Shown: one piece after another, positions 1 through 10,079 of the stretch
Position numbering within the stretch: the stretch's first letter is position 1
Layout: each line of letters starts with the position of its first letter
Origin: Cupriavidus necator
GTDB taxonomy: Bacteria; Pseudomonadota; Gammaproteobacteria; Burkholderiales; Burkholderiaceae
DNA length: 64,000 nt
NCBI GenBank assembly: GCA_022041995.1
Contig: CP074382.1
Span: forward strand, 1-64,000
Reading direction: 5' to 3'
Notes under the pieces: model-generated
Told to the model about the DNA's origin: nothing
Databases searched by the model: none
The model's input: the letters and a program-made list of their open reading frames with translations, nothing else
Program-made: the position numbers and the translations under genes

Positions 1-14
1 AATCTTCTGGACCA

Positions 15-1718
15 TTGCAAAGCCCATCACGGACTGCTGGGGTTTTGCGATTCGAAAAGGAATCGCGAACACCCGACGGCAAGGTAGTGCGTAGCACGCT
101 CGATAACCGGAAGGGATTTGAACGAGACCAAGCCAAGGCTTGGCGACGTTCGTCCCTCGACGGACTGGCATTCCAGCGATTCTGGTGGGCAGACTTTACG
201 GCGAACCTGGGTGACGAGGTGCGATATCGCGTCACGCCGATGATCCATACGCAGGGCAAGCTACGCCAGCTAATCAGCGAGCAGAGCGATTGGACCGCAT
301 GGATCAAGCTTTCGGGCGGCACGCAGGACGGCTTCTCCTCGTACTTCAATCGCGGACTGGTCATTTCCCAGTTCATGTCGCGCTACCTTGAGGATCTTCG
401 GGTCAAGAACAACCTGAAGACACGCAAGGAAGCACTAAGCCTGTTCAAGGACAGCCTGACCCAGCATGAACTGCCCATCCGGAATTTCCTCTCCGGCACA
501 TTGCGGATCGAGATGCTGGCGCTGCTTGATAGCGCAAAAAAATCGAAAGGTCATCTCTACGCGGCACTATATACGAGCTCGAGGACGACGAGTTGATTGC
601 AGGTCTAACGGCGCTCAAGGGGAATGCGCATGTAGTGCTCTCCAATGGGTCGATCAGAAGAAGAAAGCCGAAACATCGAAAGAAGCACGCAAGCGAGACC
701 AAAACAAGAGCGCTCGCAAGCTGCTGAAAGACAGCGGAGTAGAGGTATTTGACCGTTTGTGTCGCCTGGCGCGCTCGGTCATAACAAGTTTCTCGTGCTG
801 ACCGATACCGAAGGCACCGCGAAGATGGCCTGGACCGGCAGCACAAATTGGACCACTACTGGCCTTTGCACGCAAATCAACAACGGTTTTGCGCATCGAC
901 AACCCAGGCGTGGCTGCCGAATATCTGGCGCAGTGGGAGCGCCTCCGGGATGCCGAAAGCGCGTTCCCGCCGGCGCTAGTCGAAGCGAACGATCAGCCCG
1001 CCGCGTTCGAGGCCGGAAAGCACTCCTCTTCCGGTGAGATCTGGTTTTCGCGCACGCACAACAAGGTCGATCTCGCCGCGTTGAACGACGTGGTCAATTC
1101 GGCGAAGGAAGCCGTAATGTTCTTGATGTTCCAACCCGGCGGCACGGCCACGCTGGCCACGATCCGCGAGCTGCAGTCAGCAAGGAAGTCGCTCTACATC
1201 AAGGGCGTGGTCAGCACTCCGCCCAGCGATGGGGATAGTACCGACGAGAGCGAGGTTACCGTCGAGACGTTCACCCTGGACAAGAAGGCCAGCGCACGCT
1301 CGACATCGTGCGGCCGGAAGGCATGAATAAGCTTGCCAACTGGGCGGCGACAGTCACTCGCAAGGAGTTTCTCACGCGGCAAGGCGGAGTTGTCGGCTAC
1401 GCGATCGTGCATTCGAAGCTGATCGTCGTCGATCCATTTACCAACCCGGTCGTCGTGACCGGGAGCCACAACTTCTCAGGCTCGGCAAGCGAGAACAACG
1501 ACGACAACTTCATTATCGTGCGCGGAAATCAAGAGCTGGCGTTGCACTATGCTACGCACATTCTGTCGGTGTATCACCACTACCGCTGGCTGGCCTATGT
1601 GAGCGACTTGCAGAAGAAAGGTATGCAACCTGGCGGCTTCCTGCTTGAGACCGGTGACTGGCAGAAGGCGCAACTCAACAGCGCCACGAAGAGGGAGCTC
1701 GATTTCTGGGTGCGTTGA
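15..1718 (+). pseudogene. Phospholipase D-like protein, broken by frameshifts
   Basis: Homology to the phospholipase D/nuclease superfamily is spread over several frames. The first piece (15-596) is open to the window edge, so the true start may lie outside. A first HKD motif (HNKFLVLTD followed by GSTNW) lies near 780-850. The second (HSKLIVVD followed by GSHNFSGSASENNDDN) lies near 1411-1505. Two HKD motifs form one active site in this family, which cleaves phosphodiester bonds in lipids or nucleic acids. Several shifts between about 590 and 1320 break the frame, so no full-length product can be made unless these are sequencing errors. The C-terminal piece 1308-1718 is uninterrupted. Large stand-alone HKD proteins of this kind occur in mobile and defence contexts, but nothing here fixes the substrate. 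Confidence 0.7.
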
Positions 1719-1721
1719 TGA

Positions 1722-2124
1722 TCAGGCTGATTGGCTGCGGTGCAGGCTGCGCCCACAGGCGTCCACCCTCCCCCATTCAACATAACCTCTCAGCTACCCG
1801 CAAAACTTCAGGGTACGGGCGTTTTGTTCAATGGTGCAGAGTACGACCACTCTTGGGTGGCACCGCTGGCCTCGGGCGAATGCCCAGATGGCCTGTTCAA
1901 TTGCGCTGAGATGAAATTCGATCACGACTTGGGTTCCCGTCTAAGCGCGGCGTCCGTCATTTCCTTTCGCCTTCCTTAATCCTAGGAGCATTTCTATAGT
2001 TGTCTTGCCTAAAAAATGGCACGCTACGTTACTGATGTGTTCCCACCGTGCTCTTCCAAACATTTGTTGATTCGGGATACGACTAAAATCACATAAGCTG
2101 AGCAGAGAACTTAGAGGAGGAGCC
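1722..2124 (+). other. Mostly non-coding; weak reading frame 1731-1979
   Basis: An 82-codon frame (1731-1979) follows the phospholipase remnant without a clear ribosome binding site. I do not recognise it; it could be a decayed fragment. The last 140 bases are AT-richer and lead into a strong Shine-Dalgarno (agaggagg) for the next gene, so a promoter for that gene probably lies here. I could not pick convincing -35/-10 boxes. Confidence 0.3.
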
Positions 2125-2338
2125 ATGGCGAGAGGCGGATTTTGGATAGTTGCCCTAGTCCTCGGAGGAGCTTCGCTGGTAGAGCAAATTCAAAAATACT
2201 GGCCGGTGTTCCTCGGCTTCATCATCATATCCGTCCTCGCGGCTATTTATATCTTCGTAGACTCCACTGCAAAAGAGAAGCTTCAGAAGGAGCAGCGGGA
2301 GAGAGGGCTGCGCGCAAAGTACGGCGAGGAGATTGCGA
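2125..2338 (+). pseudogene. N-terminal half of a small membrane protein gene split by insertions
   Basis: A strong Shine-Dalgarno precedes this ATG. The fragment encodes a membrane-anchored N-terminus (hydrophobic stretches near residues 6-20 and 27-45) followed by a basic, charged segment ending ...AKYGEEIA. The frame is cut at the IS5 end. Its missing C-terminal half is found at 11386-11599. The 8 bases GATTGCGA stand at 2331-2338 and again at 11386-11393, and joining the halves over this repeat gives a perfect open frame of 420 bases (139 codons plus stop). The C-terminal half resembles small conserved proteins of beta-proteobacteria with a SmpA/BamE-like repeat; that likeness is from memory. 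Function unknown. Confidence 0.8.
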
Positions 2339-3352
2339 GGCGTTGTTGCATAAATCGAGATTGAAAACAGGGGCTCCTCGGTGATGCTGATGCGATACAC
2401 GGATACGGACGGGCGGGCGAGCGAGCGCGACCATGCGGTTGAGCACACCCGCACGGATGGCCACTTCGGCGGCCTGCGACCCGATTTCTCGTGCCAACAG
2501 ACTGTGTCCTGTCAGCGTCTTGAGGCGGTACATCAGGGTCTCGGCCAGCGAGCGCCGGTGATAGCCGCTGGCGGCTTTCCATTCGTGTCGACTGCTCTTC
2601 TCGATGACATCGATGGCTTCGTTGCGCCAGGCTGCGCCCGGCGTACTTTCAGACCAAGGCTTCGCTCCATCGCGTGGTGGAATCGAGGGCTGTGCACCTC
2701 GCGCGGCAATCTCCGCGTGGCACGGCTTGCTGTCGTAGGCGCCGTCGCCTCCGATGGTATCGATCGGCGTATCAGCCGGGATCTGATCGAGCAGGTCGGC
2801 CAACACTTCGCCATCGCCAACGTCCTGGTAGGTCATCAGTGCAGCACAGATTTGGCCGGTGTTCGCGTCCATGGCGAGATGGACCTTGCGCCAGGTCCGT
2901 CGCTTGGACCAACCGTGCTTGCGAACCTTCCACTCGCCTTCGCCGTAAAGCTTCAGCCCAGTGCTGTCGATCACCAGATGCAGCGGCTCGCCGGTACGCG
3001 AGACGGGCAGCACGACGTTCAGATTCTGCGCGCGGCGGCTCAATGTCGTGTAGTTCGGCACTGGCAACGTTGGGAAGGCCAGGGTACGCAAGCTTTGCGC
3101 GAAGCCTTGCAGCGCGCGCAGCGGCAGGTGGAATACCTGCTTGAGACCGGGCAGACCCTGGATCAGCGCATCCGTATAGACGAGCGGGTGGCCACGCTTG
3201 GGCGATCGGGCTTTAGCCGGTGGCACGAGCAAGCTCTCTTCGACCCACATCGTCACGTCTCCTCGGGCTATCAGCCCCTTGTTGTACTGTCCCCAGTTCT
3301 TGACGCGGTAGACCCCCTTGGGCTCGGCTTGCTGTCGGTTGTCCTTGCGCAT
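2243..3352 (-). CDS. IS5-family transposase
   Basis: Transposase of about 370 residues with the DDE-type motifs of the IS5 family: a first Asp in VIDSTGLKLYG, a second in IGGDGAYDSKP, and the Glu in SLAETLMYRLK. The start is placed at MRKDNRQQ, where homology begins, rather than eight codons upstream. There is no stop codon before the element's end. The frame reads through the terminal repeat (…DLCNNA) and continues about 30 codons into the interrupted host gene, so the C-terminal tail is a chance fusion. The catalytic residues are present, so the protein could be active, though its right inverted repeat has been separated from it. Confidence 0.85.
   Translation of the reverse strand: MRKDNRQQAEPKGVYRVKNWGQYNKGLIARGDVTMWVEESLLVPPAKARSPKRGHPLVYTDALIQGLPGLKQVFHLPLRALQGFAQSLRTLAFPTLPVPNYTTLSRRAQNLNVVLPVSRTGEPLHLVIDSTGLKLYGEGEWKVRKHGWSKRRTWRKVHLAMDANTGQICAALMTYQDVGDGEVLADLLDQIPADTPIDTIGGDGAYDSKPCHAEIAARGAQPSIPPRDGAKPWSESTPGAAWRNEAIDVIEKSSRHEWKAASGYHRRSLAETLMYRLKTLTGHSLLAREIGSQAAEVAIRAGVLNRMVALARPPVRIRVSHQHHRGAPVFNLDLCNNASQSPRRTLRAALSPAAPSEASLLQWSLRRYK
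2331..2338. repeat. Target-site duplication, left copy (GATTGCGA)
   Basis: Eight bases directly before the IS5 left end (ggcgttgttgcata...) recur at 11386-11393 directly after the hexamer aacgcc, the expected last bases of the IS5 right end. Since 2339 and 11394 are both G, 9 bases match by eye. This marks the outer limits of the whole 9 kb insertion. Confidence 0.75.
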
Positions 3353-3426
3353 CGTCCCGGAAAAAGTCCAAGACACTACGCCGCTTCGTCAGAAGTTAAT
3401 CTATGGTCGCCCCCGTTTTTGCAACA
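2339..3426 (-). mobile_element. IS5-family element (IS903-like), right end displaced
   Basis: The left terminus reads ggcgttgttgcataaatc. At the right the matching inverted repeat gtttttgcaaca breaks off at 3426, and its missing outer bases (aacgcc) are found at 11380-11385 next to the right copy of the target-site duplication. The element therefore appears complete except that later insertions sit inside its right terminal repeat. It carries one transposase gene on the minus strand. IS903-like members usually duplicate about 9 bp on insertion, in keeping with the 8-9 bp repeat seen. Confidence 0.8.
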
Positions 3427-3659
3427 CCGATGTTGATGGGTGGTTGGTTTGCCTAAATCTATCCGGCGTCATTGTAAGGATTGCTCCTCGCGCCACGATG
3501 AGAATCGCGCCTGACAGCCCTAATAACAGAGGCAGCTTCGAAAGCTCGTTAACTTCCCAGGGTGTCTACCAGGCCGGTGTACCGTTCACGTCATCAAATA
3601 TCAGCAGTCGCAAAACGAGATGGGTGGACTTCAGTGAAGCAGGAAGCGGGATCGGTCGC
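3427..3659. other. Non-coding end region of IS110 element 1
   Basis: No gene is seen here. The stretch begins exactly where the IS5 right repeat is interrupted and runs to the stop codon of the IS110 transposase that follows, so it is best read as the downstream (3') non-coding end of an IS110-type element. In IS1111-subgroup elements the guide (bridge) RNA can be encoded on this side; no structure was resolved by eye. Confidence 0.4.
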
Positions 3660-4685
3660 TCAGACAGGCATGGCAACCGACCCGGCATTGAATGTGGTGC
3701 CGCGGGTGGCCAGCGCCCACGCGGTACGCGCCAGCTTGTTTGCCAACGCGCAGGCAACCACGTTGGAGTGCCGTCGTGTGAGCATGGCGCGGACCCAGTC
3801 CGCGAGCCTACCGGTTTGCCGCTCGAGCCGCTGCATGTAAGCCCGTGCACACTGAACCAACAGACGCCTGATATTTTTGTTCCCGCGTTTGCTGATGCCA
3901 AGCAGGTTCGCTCGCCCTCCCGTACTGTATTGGCGGGGCACCAGCCCGATCGATGCGGCGAAGTCGCGACTACTGCCATACTGCTTGCCATCGCCCATCT
4001 CGGTGGCCAGCACGCTCGCAGTGATCGGACCGACGCCAGGAATCGTCAGCAGACGCTGGCCGAGATCGTCGTCGGCAAGCTGGTGAGTCATCTCCTTGTC
4101 GAGTTCGCCAATCTGTTCACTGAGGTACTTGAAGTGGGTATGCAGGCGTTCGAGGACCGCCACCAGCCGAGATGGCAAAGCATGCTCGGCGAGGACTGCC
4201 GGCAGACGGGTGATGACGGCCTTGCCGACCGGCAGGCTGATTCCGAATTCCAGCAGGAATCCATGTATCTGGTTACTGGTCTTGGTGCGATCGCGCACCA
4301 GCGAGTCACGCACGCGATGCAAGGCCGACAGAGTTTGCTGCGTTTCCGTTTTCGGCGTTACAAATCGCATGGCAGGACGAGACGCCGCTTCGCAGATCGC
4401 CTCGGCATCCACAAAGTCGTTCTTGTTACTCTTGACGAAAGGCCGTACGAATTGCGGCGAGATGAGTTTGGCCTGATGGCCGAATGCAGCGAGCTTGCGA
4501 GCCATATGGTGCGCGCCAGCGCAGGCCTCCATCACCACCGTGCATGTGTGAAATGTGGCAAAAAACTCGACGAGTTGCTTACGGCTCACCTTCTTGCGAA
4601 ACACGGCCTTGCCGTGTCTGTCCTGACCGTGAAGGTGGAAGGAGTGCTTACCCAGATCGATTCCAACCAGCGTCGTGTCTTGCAT
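3660..4685 (-). CDS. IS110-family transposase (element 1), intact
   Basis: A 341-residue protein of the IS110 type. The N-terminal RuvC-like DEDD domain is visible as GIDLGKHSFHLHGQD (first Asp near residue 9), VVMEACAGAHH (Glu near 53) and NKNDFVDAEAICEA (two Asp near 95-98). The C-terminal transposase_20 domain contains LLTIPGVGPITASVLATEMG and GISKRGNKNIRRLL with the usual serine-domain arrangement. IS110 enzymes move circular intermediates and choose targets through a bridge RNA transcribed from a non-coding end. The gene is intact with a start at MQDTTLVGID. It is one of three IS110 transposase genes in a row on this strand and the only one without a frameshift. Confidence 0.9.
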   Translation of the reverse strand: MQDTTLVGIDLGKHSFHLHGQDRHGKAVFRKKVSRKQLVEFFATFHTCTVVMEACAGAHHMARKLAAFGHQAKLISPQFVRPFVKSNKNDFVDAEAICEAASRPAMRFVTPKTETQQTLSALHRVRDSLVRDRTKTSNQIHGFLLEFGISLPVGKAVITRLPAVLAEHALPSRLVAVLERLHTHFKYLSEQIGELDKEMTHQLADDDLGQRLLTIPGVGPITASVLATEMGDGKQYGSSRDFAASIGLVPRQYSTGGRANLLGISKRGNKNIRRLLVQCARAYMQRLERQTGRLADWVRAMLTRRHSNVVACALANKLARTAWALATRGTTFNAGSVAMPV

Positions 4686-4737
4686 GATGGCCTCCTCGGC
4701 AGAAAACGCCCCCTAAGCGTAACCGCTCGTGGGGGAT

Positions 4738-4755
4738 GGGGGCGACCATCTCATT
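4738..4755 (-). other. IS110 element 1 left-end motif
   Basis: The 18-mer GGGGGCGACCATCTCATT lies about 52 bases beyond the transposase start. Two more copies of almost the same 18-mer (GGGGGCGTCCATCCCATT) lie at the same place in two other IS110 5' remnants (11362-11379 and 11915-11932). Its distance from the start codon is similar each time, so it is most likely the outer left end of these elements. The rest of 4756-5093 holds no recognisable gene. Confidence 0.5.
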
Positions 4756-5093
4756 ACAGAGCCAGCGTTCCAGTCGTTGCGCGTAAACGTCAGCCGCCCA
4801 ACCGACCCGGATTTATGCAACATGTATGGACGCCCCCGGCTTGTCAAACGATGCATTCAGCAATGGATGGAAGGTCGAGATTGCAGTCATGTATCCGGAC
4901 TTGATGTCAGGCTTGTGCCTGCCGTCCCTGATGGAATCCGCTGGTCGGCGCCTTATCAACGCTGCGAGCCTCGTGCTCATGTTGCATATCAGGCTTCTGC
5001 CGACCACGGTCTGACCGTCTTGCCATCACTGTTTGATCGCCTGAGCAATCGGTGGTCTGGAGATTTCTCTTGCGTGCGATTGTATCGTTGAGT

Positions 5094-6120
5094 TCAGACC
5101 GGCGAAGCCGGGCGCGCTGCGGTAGGCACATGGTCAGGACAGAAGTCCCGGTTCTGCGTCAGCAGCGCCCAGACGATTCTTGCATTCTTGTTCGCGAGCC
5201 CCACCGCAGCCACATTGACATTGCGTCGCATGAGTAATGTTTGGAGCCAACTGCTCGTCGCGCCCTTGAGCTTGGCTCTGTAGATCACCGCGCAAGCGCC
5301 ATGGATGAGCAGCGTTCGCAAATACGTATCTCCCGCTTGCTGATGCCGAGCAAGACGCTTTTGCCTCCACTGGAATTCTGTCGAGGCACAAGACCAAGCC
5401 ACGCCGCCAATTGGCGGCCGCTGGTGAAGTTCCGTGCATTACCTACGGTCGCCGCCAGTGCACTGGCGGTAATCGGGCCGATTCCGGGAATTTTCGCCAG
5501 CCTGCGACTCATCTCGTTATCCCGGTGCCACGACTCGATCTGGGCGCCAATTTCATCGGCCTGACGGTCCAACTCTTTCAGATGGTCCAGCAACCGCTGT
5601 ATGAGCAGACGGAACGAACCTGGCAATTCGTTGGTCGCATCCTCGATCAGCTCCGGCACCTGCCTGGCAATGTTCCCGATCCCCTGAGGGACAACCAATC
5701 CAAACTCGGCTAGCAATCCACGAATCTGGTTGGCCTGCGATGTCCGCGCCTTTACGAAGCCTTGTCGCGCTCGATGCAGCGCCAGCACCGCCTGCTGCTC
5801 AAGGTTCTTGATCGGCACAAATCTCATGTTCGGCCGCGCCACCGCTTCGCAGATCGCCTCGGCATCGGCCGCATCGTTCTTGTTGGTCATGACGTACGGC
5901 TTGACGAATTGCGGCGCCATCAGCCGCACCGTGTGCCCAAAGCTTTGCAGCTTACGGGCCCAGTGGTGAGCACTGCCACAGTGCTTCCATCCCAACGACG
6001 CTTGGCGGCAGAGTCGCAAAGAATTCGGCCACCTGGGCACGCTTCAGTTGCTTCTTCAACGTCGCCTTGCCGCGTTCATCCACGCCGTGAACCTGGTCGG
6101 GTAGCAGCGACGCATTACTG
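5094..6120 (-). pseudogene. IS110-family transposase (element 2), two frameshifts
   Basis: The coding information is in three frames. The N-terminus (about 5952-6120, …VHGVDERGKATLKKQL… to VVGMEAL) continues in 5285-6040 (HHWARKLQSFGHTVRLMAPQ, NKNDAADAEAICEA, IPGIGPITASALAATVG) and ends in 5094-5400 (GDTYLRTLLIHGACAV to the stop). The very first residues, where GIDLAK-type catalytic Asp should be, are also scrambled. Element 1 is its closest relative in this window. It has at least two single-base shifts and cannot make a full transposase as written. Confidence 0.85.
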
Positions 6121-6175
6121 CGCCGCCGCCCCCTCTCAAGAAACCATTTCAATTACCTGATTTGATTGGTGTTTT

Positions 6176-7494
6176 TCAAGAGGATTGTCCTTGTGGCTGG
6201 ATTGGGACGAGTTCGAGACCCATGGCTGCGGCTTTTCTCCTGAGGTGGTAGATCACGCGCTGCTGGTAGCGTTCTTCGTAGTAGGCCTGCCCCTGATCGA
6301 CATAGGCAGTGCCTTTGGTCAGCATGGCGTAGACCAAGCGGGCGAGCTTGTGTGCAACCGCCGTCACGGCCTTGCCCTTATCCAACCGCCCACACATTCG
6401 ACGATAGTAGGCGCCCAGAGCCGACTGGCTGGGGCGGAGTGCAGCGGCAGCCAGCTTCAGAGCTTGAGCAGCGCGATTAGCGTTGCCTTGGTGGCCCCTG
6501 ATAGGCGTTTGCCTCCGGAGATCTTCGTGCCCGGAGACAAGCCCAGCCATGAGGCGAAGTGTTTGGCGTTCCGAAAGCGCGACAGATCTGGGCCGATCTC
6601 GGCGACTACCTTGAGTGCGGTCGTGATGTCGATGCCGTCAATCGCAGTTAGGTCAACGCCGCAGATGCGGAAGAGATAGGTGCGTGCATCAAACTTGGGG
6701 GCATTTTTTGCCTTGCCGACGCGGCGCTTGGACGGACCGGGCTCAGCTTCGCTCCGGCTCAACGCCTTAAGCATGCTCTCCAGTTGGACGTCGCAGCGCT
6801 GTAGCGCTTTGGAATAAGCATCAAATAGCTCAACCGCCTGGGTCAAGGCGAACAGGTGTTCTTCCCGCCAGTTACCCTGCAACGACTTGGCAATCTCTTC
6901 TTTGCTCGCCTCGATCCGGCCGTTTTTGAGATCTGCCAGCTTCAGTGGGTCGCGCTCGCCAGCGATGATCGCGCGCAGAATCTTCTGGCCAGTCTCACCG
7001 ACAACGTCAGAAATTACATTGGCCAACTGTACATTCATGAGCGCTAGAGCTTTTTGCATATGCTGCACATGCCGCGACTGGTAGGACAGCAGCATTGCGC
7101 GCTGACGCATCACTGAGCGTAATGCGCAAATCTCGTCCTTGGGACGAAACGCTCCAGACAGTAGTCCGTAGCTCATCAGTTGCTGTAGCCACTGGCAGTC
7201 GAGCACGTCGGACTTGCGGCCCGAGACGTTTTTCACGTGACGGGCATTGACCAGAAATACATTCAGGCCTCGCGACTCCAGCAACTCGAACAGGGTAATC
7301 CAGTACACTCCGGTTGACTCCATCGCCACCGTGTCAATGCCGCACGAAACCAGCCAATCGGCCAAGTGCTCCAGGTCTTCGGTGAAGCTCCTGAATTCCC
7401 GAACTGGCTCATCGTCGCGGTCTGGCGGTACGGCGACAAAGTGACTCGCCGAGCCAACATCGATCCCCGCTGCATTGGGGTTGGCAATTTCCAT
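6176..7494 (-). pseudogene. IS110-family transposase (element 3), C-terminal frameshift
   Basis: This is a different IS110 branch from elements 1 and 2. It starts at MEIANPNAAGIDVGSASH, with VAMESTGVYWITLFELLE (Glu) and SGRKSDVLDCQWLQQL (Asp) as DEDD motifs and CGVDLTAIDGIDITTALKVV in the C-terminal domain. The frame closes near 6457 after …SGATKATLIALLKL. The remaining C-terminus (ANRAAQALKLAAAALRPSQS to the stop at 6176) is in another frame, so one single-base shift near 6470-6490 separates them. Upstream, 7495-7700 holds no gene and forms the junction with the group II intron. Confidence 0.85.
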
Positions 7495-7770
7495 CCTCTT
7501 TAACTGGCTGCGCGGGGCCATCGACTACTCCATCATAAGTGGAAGGGTGCCGCGCCGCCAACGGTACGTCGTCATTGCTCAACCTCTCAAGCGGGATGTT
7601 CGTTCGCACGAACTCACCAATGTCGCCGACGTGACCTTGGACCACGCTAAGAAACGGGCGTTGATAGCACCAATGGGAGTCGGTCTTCAGTGGCGCGACG
7701 CCTCAGCTTACCAAAGCGGCGATCGGTGCCAGGTTTCTTCGGGGCGCCCACCGCGGCCGCGGTTACTGCG

Positions 7771-7809
7771 CTCAGAACCGGACGTGCAGGTCGCCCCGCA
7801 TCCGGCTCA
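7771..7809 (-). ncRNA. Group II intron domain V
   Basis: Read on the minus strand, a GAGCCGGATGCGG arm pairs with a CACGTCCGGTTCTGAG arm around a short tetraloop. This is the signature hairpin of the catalytic domain V. It lies just 11 bases beyond the reverse transcriptase stop codon, as expected for an intron whose protein lacks an endonuclease domain. Confidence 0.85.
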
Positions 7810-8872
7810 AGCCATTCCTTCAGCGCCACTGGGTGGCACCGGACAGCCCGGCGGAACGTTTCGCGGTTCGACGGCGGGCAAGGTAGATGTCCCATGCCGG
7901 ATCAAACGGATTAGCCAGTCCCCGGATTTTGACGTGGCGCTGGATGGCGGCCGTCGCTGCGCGGAAGAGTTGCAGGCCGCAGGTGTCATCCTCGGTCGAA
8001 CCCTTCGTTGCAAAATCCCAGGACCGATGTCCGTCACACCGGAAGTAACGTTTCCTGACCCACCGGGCTCCTTTCGTGGGGTGCCTACGTCTTGCCCACT
8101 TCCAGAGCAGGTGCCAGATGTGCGAGTCGATCGTTGAGAAGGTCGCTTTTGCCACGACGTGGCGATGATACATAGTCCAACCCCGAATGATCGGGTTCAG
8201 CCTACGGATCAACGCCTCTTGGGTGACACTCGCGTTGCCCTTGATGACTTCCCTGACCTTGTCGAGCAGCGATTTGATACTTTTCTTCGCTGGCTTGATC
8301 AGCAGTTTGCCGCCGTACTTGCGCACGTTTTGGCCAAGGAAATCGAAACCCTCCGCTATGTTGGTGATCCTGGTCTTCTCTTCCGAGAGTTCCAGACCTC
8401 GGGCGGCCATAAACTGCCTGACCGCGGGAAGCACCCGGGATTCCAGCACATCTCTCGACACGCCAGTCACCACAAAGTCATCGGCATAACGGACGACGTT
8501 GAGCTGAGCCTTGCTGCGAGCAAGTTTGGATGTTCCCACACTTGCATGGACTGCCGCTTCAAGCCCATCCAGCGCCATATTCGCGATGACGGGCGAGATA
8601 ACTCCCCCTTGGGGTGTACCCGCCCGCGACTCGAACAGAGTTCCCTCATCGATATATCCGGCCTGAAGCCACTTTCGCAGAACCCCCTTATCCATCGGTA
8701 CGTTCTCCAGGAACCAGGAATGACTGAAGTTGTCGAAACAGCCTCGAATGTCACCCTCCAGAACCCATTCTGGCGAGGCACGCTTAGGAACGAGTGAGAA
8801 ATAACTTCCCGAAGTGGACCTGGCGTGCGCAAAGCGACGCGGGTAAGATGTGATGCCTCTGGAGGACAAACG

Positions 8873-9109
8873 ATGCAGGCTGGTTACCGGGCTGAGGTTG
8901 AAACGCGGATGAAGCGGCTGTACGCGCGCTTGTCGGAGAAGGACCGACGGCGGTATGCGGCTGTGGAGGCGGACAAGCTGGGCCATGGCGGTTTCGAATA
9001 TATTGCGAAACTGTTTGAAATGGACCCGAAAACAATTAGACAAGGGCTAAAGGACCTGGAAGAAGAGCTGGATCCGGTTGGAGAGCGGATCCGAAAAAAA
9101 GGGGCGTAA
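8873..9109 (+). CDS. ISAzo13 transposase, first frame (orfA)
   Basis: 78 codons starting at MQAGYRAEVETRMKRLY, chosen because a good Shine-Dalgarno (ggagg) sits seven bases upstream; an upstream in-frame ATG at 8825 lacks one. It encodes a helical DNA-binding N-terminus (…RLSEKDRRRYAAVEADKLGH… then KLFEMDPKTIRQGLKDL, helix-turn-helix-like). The frame ends shortly after a run of seven A (9092-9098). The catalytic part is in orfB, one frame forward, and begins before orfA stops, so a full 400-residue transposase would need a +1 (or -2) shift in the overlap. Identical sequence in copy 2 argues that this is natural and not an error. Confidence 0.8.
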   Translation: MQAGYRAEVETRMKRLYARLSEKDRRRYAAVEADKLGHGGFEYIAKLFEMDPKTIRQGLKDLEEELDPVGERIRKKGA

Positions 9110-10079
9110 ATCCAGGTTAACGGACCATCCGGAGTGGAACGCGGTATTTCTAGATGTGGTGCGAGAGCATACGGCGGGTAATCCACAACACGGCATCATC
9201 TGGACGGATCTGAAGCCACGCGAAATCGCACAGGCGATGACGCAGCAAGTAGGCGAACGGGTGAGCGTGCGAACGGTCCGGCAGCTGCTAAAGCGCAACG
9301 GTTTTTCCCGGCGGCAATCACAGAAAAAGAAGTCGTTCAAGTCCCACGCACAACGCGACGTACAATTTCAGCGTATTACGCAACTCAAGGCGGAATATCT
9401 CGAAGACGACCAGCCTGTCCTCAGCATCGATACGAAGAAGAAGGAGATGCTGGGCAATTTCTATCGCGACGGCAAGCTCTACACGCGCGAGCAGCTTGAA
9501 GTCCTCGACCATGATTTTCCGAGCTACAGCGAAGGCAAGGTCATCCCGCATGGGCTGTACGACATCGGGCTGAACAAGGCACATGTGAACATCGGGGTGA
9601 GCCGTGACACGACGCAGTTTGCCTGCGACAGCGTAGCGCACTGGTGGGAAAAACAGGGTCGCGCCGATTATCCCCAAGCCACACGGTTACTGCTACTGTG
9701 CGATGGCGGAGGTAGCAACCCAAGTGATTCGTGGCTTTTCAAAGCGGATCTGCAAGATCTGGCAGACCGGCTCGGACTGGAAATCCGGGTGGCCCACTAC
9801 GCCCCATACTGCTCGAAACATAATCCGATCGAGCACCGCGTGTTTCCACACATTACGCGAGCCTGTGCTGGCGTAGTCTTCAGCAGCGTTAGTCTGGTTC
9901 GTGAACTGATCGAAAAAGCCTGCACAAAAACCGGACTGAAAGTTACTGCTGACATTCTTGACGGAGTCTATGAAGCCGGACGGACAGTCACTCGTTGCGT
10001 CCGTGCTTCACTGAACATCGAGTACGACTCAACCTTGCCTGCGTGGAACTACAGCATCCGCTCACGGAACGCCGCATAG
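9078..10079 (+). CDS. ISAzo13 transposase, catalytic frame (orfB)
   Basis: A 333-codon frame with the hallmarks of ISAzo13-family transposases: VLSIDTKKKEMLGNFYRDG (first Asp), FPSYSEGKVIPHGLYDIGLN, LLLCDGGGSNPSDSWLFK (second Asp) and YAPYCSKHNPIEHRVFPHI (Glu). The listed start is only where the frame opens (a TTG); the protein is probably made as a frameshift fusion to orfA. It has no stop or frameshift in the catalytic part and has an identical twin at 61830-62831, so the element is likely active or was so very recently. Confidence 0.9.
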   Translation: MESGSEKKGRKSRLTDHPEWNAVFLDVVREHTAGNPQHGIIWTDLKPREIAQAMTQQVGERVSVRTVRQLLKRNGFSRRQSQKKKSFKSHAQRDVQFQRITQLKAEYLEDDQPVLSIDTKKKEMLGNFYRDGKLYTREQLEVLDHDFPSYSEGKVIPHGLYDIGLNKAHVNIGVSRDTTQFACDSVAHWWEKQGRADYPQATRLLLLCDGGGSNPSDSWLFKADLQDLADRLGLEIRVAHYAPYCSKHNPIEHRVFPHITRACAGVVFSSVSLVRELIEKACTKTGLKVTADILDGVYEAGRTVTRCVRASLNIEYDSTLPAWNYSIRSRNAA

